Source of the DNA: Hungatella sp. UBA3402
Lineage (GTDB): Bacteria > Bacillota > Clostridia > Lachnospirales > Lachnospiraceae
Direction: 5' to 3'
Length of the DNA: 5,301 bases
Assembly (NCBI GenBank): GCA_002358555.1
Contig: DEPC01000011.1
Coordinates: 1 to 5,301, forward strand
Positions 1 to 5,301 of this stretch are shown here, one piece after another; the first letter of the stretch is position 1, and each line of letters starts with the position of its first letter. A program made the position numbers and the translations under genes. The notes beneath the pieces are model-generated. The model ran no database searches. It worked only from the letters and a program-made list of their open reading frames with translations, and was not told where the DNA came from.

Positions 1-2327
1 AAGAGTACAAACAATTCTATCTGCAATGCTTCAATCACTTTTTCAAGAAAAACTATCAAGACGAAACAAAATGCCGGCAATTTCTCCGTAAAGAAATGCA
101 AGCCCTCCAAAAAAAGATTATTCTCTGTATCCAAGCTGCCGAAACAACAGAATATGGAAACCGGAAGGAAAACAATATATTACAGAAGTTTATCCGCAAA
201 TTCCATGAGCCATTACCCTCCTACGACAAAGTAATAGAACAGTGGACTTTGACAGAAGAATTCAAAGAACGTTACGAAAAAATAAGTTCCAACCCTGAGT
301 ATGGCAACTTACCTTATACAGAAGACATGGCAGTAAGGCTGGATATCAGCTATCGGTATCAAATGTTCTGGTATGCCATACATTATCGGGAAGCCGAGTT
401 TATTCACCGGTTAAGCAGGTGCGATGAAGGCAAACAGCGCACACAAGAAGCCTATACCCAAAGATTAAAACGTTTGGCTTGCGTAATGCCTGTTTTCATC
501 TCTACTTTCCATTCTCTACCCAAGTATATGACCTATGCGGAGAACGGAAAATGGGATATTCCTTTATACAATGGAATAGATCTGTTGATTGTAGATGAAT
601 CCGGACAAGTTTCACCCGAACTTGCCGTTCCCTCCTTCAGTTTGGCCAAGCAAGCGATTTTAGTAGGTGATATTCAACAAATAGAGCCTGTATGGTCCAT
701 TTCTGATGAATATTCATTCATTAATTTAAAGAATCTGGGCATTGTTTCCAACCAGTCCTCGGAAAAATACCGTTTTTTAGAAAACAATGGTTTCCTTTCT
801 TCTTCCGGAAGTATAATGAAACTGGCACGTAAAAGCTGTAATTTTACAGTAAAAGGTGAAAAAGGAGCTTTTCTGACCGAACACAGGCGATGCGTAGATT
901 CCATTATTGCCTATTGCAATGATTATGTTTACCACGGCAGGTTACTTCCTAAAAAAGGTAACGAAGTAAAATACAAGTCCCTCCCTTCCAAAGGATATGT
1001 ACACATCAACAGTTACAGCAGCCCTGGAAAAACAGGAAGTCGCCTCAACCGGGCTGAAGCGGAAGCCATTGTCTGTTGGCTGGAACTGGAAAAAGATAAT
1101 CTGGAAAAGACCTATAAAAAGCCTATTCATGAAATTGTAGCCGTAGTAACTCCTTTTAAAGCCCAAGAAGCCGAAATACGGCATCAAATACAAAAAATAT
1201 CAGGAAATGAGAAATATAAAGATATGATCATCGGCACAGTACATTCCCTGCAAGGTGCCCAATGTCCGATTGTTCTTTTTTCAACAGTCAACTCTCCCGA
1301 AGACTATTCTCTTTTTATGGAGCGTGATGGAAAATACAATATGCTCAATGTAGCGATATCGCGCGCTCAGCATCATTTCATTGTTTTTGGCAACATGAAT
1401 ATTTTCCATCCGGAAGAAAACACCCCGGTAGGAAATATGGCTAAATGGCTTTTCGATGATCCATCCAACGAGATTTCCAACAACTTTATTTACCAACAGG
1501 AAGTTCCGCTGTGCACCTACCACCCCACCCTTCGTCTGTCCACCACAGAAGAGCATATCCAGGTTCTGCACCAAGCTTTTGAAAAAGCAAGACACCGTCT
1601 GCTGATTGTATCTCCATTCATATCTATCCACGCCATAGAAAACGACCAGTTGGTTCCGCTGATACGCCACACGGTACAACGAGGAGTGGATGTCACAGTC
1701 TACACCGATTCGTCTCTAGATTATGATACGAAAACCAATCAGTTGCTCAGCCGTGCCGAAGAGGGACGGAACATATTAATAGAAAATGGCGCAACCCTCA
1801 TTGAAGTAAAAGGTATCCACAATAAATCATTGGCCATTGATAACCATACACTTATAGAGGGTTCTTTCAACTGGTTATCTGCCAACCGCCATAAAGAATA
1901 CTCCCGCCACGAATGTTCCATAGTTGTATCATCTGTTCAAGCCGATGAGTACATCAACAATCTGATAAAAGAACTAGAAAGCAGAGAAAAAACCTTTCAA
2001 TCCCTATCTAAGCCTACAATCAATCTTGACATTGACCAAAAATATCCGGGGTTCTTTACAAAAGAATCTTTTAATGATTGTACAGAAGAAGATATTTGCC
2101 GTATAAAACAAAAAGTCCAAGAGTTAGGCATTCAGAAAACAGTCCTTCCACCTTATATCCATAAACAACGTGAAACTTTCCCACGTGCTTATGAACCTTG
2201 GTGCACAGAAGAAAAGGAAATTATATGTGAGTTGATGCAAAAGACCAATCATCTTTCTATTTTTATAGAATGTCTGCAACGTACAGGACAAGCAATTCAA
2301 ATTCAGATAGAAGGCAAAAACAATTGA
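1..2327 (+). CDS. SF1 (DNA2/NAM7/UPF1-like, COG1112) helicase fused to PLD nuclease domain, 5' partial; Mokosh type II-like
   Basis: The reading frame is open from the first complete codon at position 3, so the ATG at 96 is internal and the start and the Walker A motif lie upstream of the window; 774 residues are visible. Counting from the internal Met at 96: a family-typical RYQMFWYAIHYREAEFI block (87-103), motif II DESGQ (167-171), motif III VGDIQQIEP (190-198), EHRR (262-265), motif IV VVTPFKAQ (350-357), motif V GTVHSLQGAQ (380-389) and motif VI NVAISRA with the arginine finger (418-424). A PLD-family domain follows (about 485-630) with one HxK(x)4D motif (H575, K577, D582) and GSFN (589-592); one-HKD enzymes usually act as dimers. 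The last 45 residues (PW..EE start) look like an HTH/Myb-like helical module. Known: helicases of this class translocate on nucleic acid using ATP, and PLD domains of this kind are often metal-independent nucleases. Inferred: an anti-phage effector like Mokosh type II MkoC. A repair or RNA-processing role cannot be excluded. All visible motifs are intact and there is no frameshift. The stop is TGA at 2325-2327. Confidence 0.9.
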   Translation, partial: EYKQFYLQCFNHFFKKNYQDETKCRQFLRKEMQALQKKIILCIQAAETTEYGNRKENNILQKFIRKFHEPLPSYDKVIEQWTLTEEFKERYEKISSNPEYGNLPYTEDMAVRLDISYRYQMFWYAIHYREAEFIHRLSRCDEGKQRTQEAYTQRLKRLACVMPVFISTFHSLPKYMTYAENGKWDIPLYNGIDLLIVDESGQVSPELAVPSFSLAKQAILVGDIQQIEPVWSISDEYSFINLKNLGIVSNQSSEKYRFLENNGFLSSSGSIMKLARKSCNFTVKGEKGAFLTEHRRCVDSIIAYCNDYVYHGRLLPKKGNEVKYKSLPSKGYVHINSYSSPGKTGSRLNRAEAEAIVCWLELEKDNLEKTYKKPIHEIVAVVTPFKAQEAEIRHQIQKISGNEKYKDMIIGTVHSLQGAQCPIVLFSTVNSPEDYSLFMERDGKYNMLNVAISRAQHHFIVFGNMNIFHPEENTPVGNMAKWLFDDPSNEISNNFIYQQEVPLCTYHPTLRLSTTEEHIQVLHQAFEKARHRLLIVSPFISIHAIENDQLVPLIRHTVQRGVDVTVYTDSSLDYDTKTNQLLSRAEEGRNILIENGATLIEVKGIHNKSLAIDNHTLIEGSFNWLSANRHKEYSRHECSIVVSSVQADEYINNLIKELESREKTFQSLSKPTINLDIDQKYPGFFTKESFNDCTEEDICRIKQKVQELGIQKTVLPPYIHKQRETFPRAYEPWCTEEKEIICELMQKTNHLSIFIECLQRTGQAIQIQIEGKNN

Positions 2328-2391
2328 TTATAACCCTGAACTGATATCCTTTTTATGATATTCGGGAAACTTGGGAAACAAGAATCAGTCC

Positions 2392-2449
2392 CTATACGGA
2401 AGAGAGGAAAAGACAAATTACTTTTTGCCTTTTCCTCTCTTCCGTATAG
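2392..2449. terminator. perfect 21-bp inverted repeat, probable bidirectional terminator between convergent genes
   Basis: The left arm 2392-2412 (begins CTATACGGAAGAGAGG) is exactly complementary to the right arm 2429-2449, with a 16-nt loop at 2413-2428. It lies 64 bp after the helicase stop and 26 bp after the end of the facing DUF418 gene, as expected for a terminator serving both strands. There is no clear T-run after the stem on either strand, so it is not a classical intrinsic terminator. It could instead be a 3'-end-stabilising hairpin left after processing. The rest of 2328-2475 shows nothing else. Confidence 0.55.
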
Positions 2450-2475
2450 CATATGCAACTCCTGCCCAGAGTTCC

Positions 2476-3657
2476 TTATTTTTTGGAATACATCCAGGTC
2501 CATTTATGCCAAAGACTCTCTAACGGTCCCTGCTTATGTCCTTTCAACCACCATTTGCAGAACTGTACTTGCAACAAAAAGAGTACAAAACCAACCAACA
2601 AACTCAACGTATATCCACAGTACGGAGCCAGATAAAGTCCGAAAGGGAAATAAATAATAGCTCCGGCAATAGATTGGGTGATATAATTGGTCAGACTCAT
2701 CCTACCATAATAACGAAGATTTGATACAAAATTCTTGAACCTATCCCGTTGATAAAGCAATACAAAAGAAGCAACCAGTACAAATGTAAAAGCGAACTTT
2801 CGCCACATATCAAAAGCAGTTCCGGCAGTCTGGCGAATGAGTTCACTGTCACTAGCCATAATCAACTCTTTCAGTTGGAAAAGCGGAGCAAAAGAGATAG
2901 CGGAAATGATAAGAGCCTTCACCCAAAAACGAGTATGTTTTTCGGAAGTTACAAATAATTGTTTGCGTCCGATATACAACCCCATCAAGAACAAGCCGGC
3001 AGTCTGCCAAAAACGCCCTGCTCCCAGAGCCCAATATAGACTGGCTTTCTGACCAAAGGTCATATTCTTACCCAAAAACTCCCACAAATTCCCCTCTTTG
3101 GTATATTCCGCCACTTCTTTATACATCGCGCCCACTCCCCAATCGGGCAAAGTATGAGAAGGATCAAACAGACCTACTATATAATGATACCACTCAACGG
3201 GCTGCAATAGAAACAAAATAGCCGTAACAAGTATGGCACAGTCACTCCACTTGCGCACCACGAACAATACGATTCCCACTACCGAGAACAGCAACAACAC
3301 ATCTCCTGCCGGAAAAAAAGCTGCATTCAGCGTAGCAAAAGCTACCAATAACAGCAAACGCCACAGAAAACGATAACCAAAATCTTTTCCTTTACGCTGT
3401 TGGTTAGCCGACTGAATATAAAATGTAAATCCAAACAGCAAAGCAAAAATGGCATACGATTTTCCAGCCAATAAAGTAAATGTAACATTGAATACCCCGT
3501 CATTCAGTATATTCAACCATGCAGGCTGGTCTACCGGATAAACCGGAAAGATGAAATGCTCCAAACTATGCACTAAAAGAATTGCCATGACTGCAAATCC
3601 CCGTAAAGCATCCACCACCTCAACGCGTGGCAGTTTTTCTGATAATTGTTTTTCCAT
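2476..3657 (-). CDS. DUF418 (YeiB-like) multi-pass membrane protein
   Basis: A 393-residue integral inner-membrane protein, a normal length for the DUF418 family. The N-terminus carries the family signature R-V-E-V-V-D-A-L-R-G-F-A followed by the first membrane helix (about 18-35). A conserved GKSYAIFALLFGFTF block (65-79) follows. Further hydrophobic segments lie near 99-115, 118-135, 139-152, 210-229, 246-262, 287-302, 325-345 and 348-368. The C-terminal DUF418 region has GRMSLTNYITQSI (318-330) and the closing GPLESLW (377-383). The family is related to transmembrane acyltransferases, but the substrate is unknown. The ATG at 3655-3657 is chosen because it sits just before the conserved N-terminal signature and the next Met is inside helix 1. 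No strong Shine-Dalgarno is seen, which is usual in Bacteroidota. It starts 10 nt after the stop of an acyltransferase-3 remnant, suggesting a former two-gene operon for modifying an envelope component (inference). The stop is TAA at 2476-2478; the frame is intact. Confidence 0.9.
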   Translation of the reverse strand: MEKQLSEKLPRVEVVDALRGFAVMAILLVHSLEHFIFPVYPVDQPAWLNILNDGVFNVTFTLLAGKSYAIFALLFGFTFYIQSANQQRKGKDFGYRFLWRLLLLVAFATLNAAFFPAGDVLLLFSVVGIVLFVVRKWSDCAILVTAILFLLQPVEWYHYIVGLFDPSHTLPDWGVGAMYKEVAEYTKEGNLWEFLGKNMTFGQKASLYWALGAGRFWQTAGLFLMGLYIGRKQLFVTSEKHTRFWVKALIISAISFAPLFQLKELIMASDSELIRQTAGTAFDMWRKFAFTFVLVASFVLLYQRDRFKNFVSNLRYYGRMSLTNYITQSIAGAIIYFPFGLYLAPYCGYTLSLLVGFVLFLLQVQFCKWWLKGHKQGPLESLWHKWTWMYSKK

Positions 3658-3667
3658 GCACTAGTTA

Positions 3668-3838
3668 TTATTGTTTATTTAAAATTCGTTTTACCCAGCG
3701 GTTGGCCGGTTTCTCAAAATAGTAATAAGAAAGCAGACTCAGCCCGATAGCGACTGCAAAGATAAGCGGAATACTGATATACAGACTGATATGCCAATCG
3801 TATGTTTGCGCCAACTGCACATAAGCAAATAATATCCA
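3668..3838 (-). pseudogene. 3' remnant of an acyltransferase-3 (OafA-like) membrane protein
   Basis: On the minus strand, 56 codons run from the Trp codon at 3838 to a TAA at 3668-3670. They encode WILFAYVQLAQTYDW, then a membrane helix rich in I, L, F and S, then SLLSYYYFEKPANRW and a basic tail VKRILNKQ. The helix followed by Y-F-E-K-P and a basic end is the typical C-terminus of acyltransferase family 3 proteins, which acylate surface sugars in the inner membrane and are normally about 350-400 residues. The codon just before Trp is TAG (3839-3841). None of the three minus frames between there and the ATPase stop at 3984 encodes more of the family, so at least 300 residues are missing. There is no plausible start, so it is very probably not expressed as a functional protein. 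The family call rests on a short segment; I am fairly but not fully sure. Confidence 0.7.
3757..3764 (-). promoter_or_regulatory. possible Bacteroides-type -7 box upstream of the DUF418 gene
   Basis: The minus strand reads TATCTTTG, a full match to TAnnTTTG, about 100 nt upstream of the DUF418 ATG. It lies inside the acyltransferase remnant. No TTTG-like upstream element is found 19-21 nt before it, so it may be a chance match. It is noted because the original operon promoter appears to have been lost. Confidence 0.2.
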
Positions 3839-3981
3839 CTATACTCTCCTCTTCGGTGCTATTCCTGCTCTACATATCCGGGGGAGCGGTGAGCAACATT
3901 GGATAATAGACTACAGACAATATCATCAGAGTTTTGACAACTCTTACCAAAAACTGTATATTAAAAAGAGAAACTGATTTC
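3839..3981. other. non-coding junction segment, no recognisable gene
   Basis: This is about 140 bp between the sharp end of the acyltransferase homology and the ATPase stop codon. No frame on either strand gives a recognisable protein. The longest hydrophobic stretch is a plus-strand reading SSVLFLLYISGGAVSNIG ending at a TAA near 3906, with no start codon in a sensible position; it could be another gene remnant or chance. The segment looks like debris from a deletion or insertion. No transposase, terminal repeats or tRNA-like sequence is visible. Confidence 0.5.
3928..3944. repeat. small hairpin downstream of the ATPase gene
   Basis: AGAGTT at 3928-3933 and AACTCT at 3939-3944 are complementary with a 5-nt loop. 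On the minus strand it lies about 38 nt past the ATPase stop. No T-run follows on that strand, so a terminator role is only a guess. Confidence 0.25.
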
Positions 3982-5253
3982 CTACAATATTTCCTTTAAA
4001 TTCCAAGCCTGTATATGCCTGACCCCTTCATTGGAAGGGAATTGTACCTCATCCATGGAAACGACATATTTTTCATAATTATCACCTATCGTCAGCAAAG
4101 GAGCATATTCCCGTTCCATGGTTTGTGCCGTTTCCAACATGTAAGTTGCTTGGAGATAAATCACTCTATCGTCCTTCATAGCAACAAAATCAACTTCTTT
4201 ATCCCGAAAAGAACCTGTATATACAATATAGCCTAAACGACGAAGTTCCAAATATACTGCATTCTCCAACAAATACCCGACTCCATAAGCAAAGCCCGGA
4301 TAAAGAAAATTCTTAAAGGACAAGTCATTCAGATAATACTTGCAATTACCTGCCACCACATCCTTTCCTTTTATATTGTAACGTTCTGTTTTATAAGCAA
4401 GAAAAGCTTCTTCTATATAACCTAGATAATTAGATAAGGTATCATAACTCACCTTCCGGTTCTTGGATTTAAAGAAATTAACAATATGCTGAACGGAAAA
4501 CAGATTGGACGCATTATTCACCAAATAAATAAAAATATCATCCAATAACCTTACATCACGAACGGGTTTACGCTTCACTATATCACGCAACAAAATCGTA
4601 TCTTTCACAGAAGCGACGTACTGTTTTTCTGACTCGACAGTGGGCAGGTTGTACAATTCGGGCAAACCGCCTTTCTGTAAATAGGCCAAATAAGAAGCCC
4701 GACCGGCAGGTTGCTGCATCAACTGTAAATATTCAGCATAACTATAGGGGAATATATGAAATTCTACATAACGTCCCGACAAAAGAGTGGCAAGTTCACT
4801 GGAAAGCATTTTAGAGTTAGAACCGCTGATAAACAATTCACTCTCTTCGACAAAGTCTTGCGAATGGGAGTTTACAAACCTTTCCCAGCCATCCACATTT
4901 TGAATTTCATCGAAAAACAAATATACTTTTCCTTGCGGTTTAAGCTTTTCCCGATAAAAACGATACAGACTTTCCAATGCTTTATAATCATCAATAAAAT
5001 CAAATTCCAGATACTCCTTATTTATATATAGGATATTAGCCGGATTTACTCCTCGTTCCGAGACAAGACTTGAAGCAATTTGCCTGAGAATATAACTTTT
5101 GCCCGAACGACGTTGTCCTATAAGTACCTTCACCAAGTTATTCCCCACAAAATTGCCAATCTTGTCGGTATAAGATTTCCGTTCCAGTCCCAATTGATAC
5201 GTATTTCCACCCCAAAAGTTATACTTTTCTAAAGCTTTCCATTTATCGTCCAT
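3982..5253 (-). CDS. AAA_14 / DUF4143 family ATP-binding protein
   Basis: A 423-residue protein when started at the ATG at 5251-5253, a usual length for the family. From that Met: Walker A GQRRSGKS (46-53), Walker B VYLFFDEIQ (110-118), sensor-like SGSNSKML (143-150), SGRYVEFHIFPYSYAEY (159-175), GGLPE (195-199) and DTILLRDIVKR (218-228). A winged-helix-like region follows (about 235-290). The DUF4143 C-terminus has KYYLNDLSF (305-313), LLEN (328-331), EVDFV (353-357) and YLQATY (366-371). The C-terminal part resembles a PD-(D/E)xK nuclease fold, but Gln stands where the catalytic Lys would be, so activity is doubtful; this is common in the family as I know it. The family is abundant and often present in many copies in Bacteroidota, and its cellular role is not settled. 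A GTG six codons upstream (5269-5271) keeps the frame but overlaps the promoter -7 box, so ATG is preferred. It is transcribed from its own promoter. All motifs are intact; the stop is TAG at 3982-3984. Confidence 0.92.
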   Translation of the reverse strand: MDDKWKALEKYNFWGGNTYQLGLERKSYTDKIGNFVGNNLVKVLIGQRRSGKSYILRQIASSLVSERGVNPANILYINKEYLEFDFIDDYKALESLYRFYREKLKPQGKVYLFFDEIQNVDGWERFVNSHSQDFVEESELFISGSNSKMLSSELATLLSGRYVEFHIFPYSYAEYLQLMQQPAGRASYLAYLQKGGLPELYNLPTVESEKQYVASVKDTILLRDIVKRKPVRDVRLLDDIFIYLVNNASNLFSVQHIVNFFKSKNRKVSYDTLSNYLGYIEEAFLAYKTERYNIKGKDVVAGNCKYYLNDLSFKNFLYPGFAYGVGYLLENAVYLELRRLGYIVYTGSFRDKEVDFVAMKDDRVIYLQATYMLETAQTMEREYAPLLTIGDNYEKYVVSMDEVQFPSNEGVRHIQAWNLKEIL

Positions 5254-5293
5254 ACTCGAATCTTTTCCCACAAAGATAGTTTTTTTCGAGTAT
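5252..5293. repeat. 9-bp inverted repeat flanking the ATPase -7 box, possible operator
   Basis: ATACTCGAA at 5252-5260 and TTCGAGTAT at 5285-5293 are perfect reverse complements, separated by 24 bp that hold the -7 box and the expected transcription start. The centres are 33 bp apart, about three helical turns. The right arm also overlaps a second palindrome, TTTCGA (5284-5289) with TCGAAA (5296-5301), placed between the promoter elements. This arrangement would suit a dimeric repressor, but no regulator is known here. Confidence 0.35.
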
Positions 5294-5301
5294 AATCGAA
5301 A
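5271..5301 (-). promoter_or_regulatory. Bacteroides-type sigma promoter of the ATPase gene
   Basis: On the minus strand the -7 box TATCTTTG (5278 down to 5271) fully matches TAnnTTTG. TTTC (5301 down to 5298), one mismatch from the TTTG -33 element, lies 19 nt upstream of it, the expected spacing. The box ends 17 nt before the ATG at 5253, so the transcript would have a leader of roughly 10-14 nt. The upstream element touches the window edge, so anything further upstream is unseen. Confidence 0.65.

Noticed and set aside
1281..1679. A 132-codon open frame on the minus strand inside the helicase-PLD gene
   Set aside because: It is antisense to conserved helicase and PLD coding sequence and its translation has no recognisable domain; a shadow frame.
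2392..2449. An invertible promoter segment (phase switch) formed by the 21-bp inverted repeat
   Set aside because: The spacer is only 16 nt with no promoter, it lies between gene 3' ends, and there is no nearby invertase.
2355..2657. A 100-codon plus-strand open frame across the intergenic hairpin into the DUF418 gene
   Set aside because: It runs antisense to the conserved DUF418 C-terminus and through the inverted repeat; the low-complexity translation matches nothing I know.
3668..3981. An intact acyltransferase interrupted only by a frameshift
   Set aside because: I read all three minus frames upstream of 3838 and found no further acyltransferase sequence before the ATPase stop; this is a truncation, not a frameshift.
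4756..5031. A 91-codon plus-strand open frame opposite the ATPase gene
   Set aside because: It is antisense to the Walker B and sensor regions of a clearly real gene; no family features.
1..5301. The helicase-PLD, DUF418 and AAA_14 genes as one multi-gene defence system
   Set aside because: The genes are convergent or separately promoted with unrelated families and a rearrangement scar between them; nothing ties them into a single unit.

Overview
The window looks like chromosomal DNA of a Bacteroidota species, most likely Bacteroides or a close relative. This rests on moderately AT-rich composition, weak Shine-Dalgarno signals, a promoter of the Bacteroides type (TAnnTTTG box with a TTT-type upstream element about 19 nt away), and protein families common in that group. 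The species cannot be named from the sequence.

Layout from left to right: (1) 1-2327, plus strand: the C-terminal part of a large gene whose 5' end lies outside the window. It encodes a superfamily 1 helicase of the DNA2/NAM7/UPF1-like type (COG1112 style) fused to a one-HKD phospholipase D-family nuclease domain and a helical, HTH-like tail. (2) 2328-2475: intergenic stretch between convergent genes, containing a perfect 21-bp inverted repeat with a 16-nt loop, probably a shared terminator. (3) 2476-3657, minus strand: an intact DUF418 (YeiB-like) multi-pass membrane protein. (4) 3668-3838, minus strand: the last 56 codons of an acyltransferase-3 type membrane protein, cut off sharply at its 5' side. 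(5) 3839-3981: about 140 bp with no recognisable gene, which looks like a rearrangement junction. (6) 3982-5253, minus strand: an intact AAA_14/DUF4143 ATPase with its own promoter at the right edge of the window.

The genes do not form one obvious operon. The DUF418 gene sits 10 nt after the acyltransferase remnant, so those two were probably once co-transcribed envelope-modification genes. A deletion or insertion removed the front of the acyltransferase, and the ATPase with its own promoter now lies directly upstream. The helicase-PLD gene is independent and convergent. It is the most interesting item: a COG1112-type helicase and a PLD nuclease in one polypeptide is the architecture described for the type II Mokosh anti-phage system (MkoC). 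This is an assignment by architecture only. Nothing in the window proves a defence role, and the N-terminus with the Walker A motif is not visible. I see no rRNA, tRNA, CRISPR array, insertion sequence or origin.
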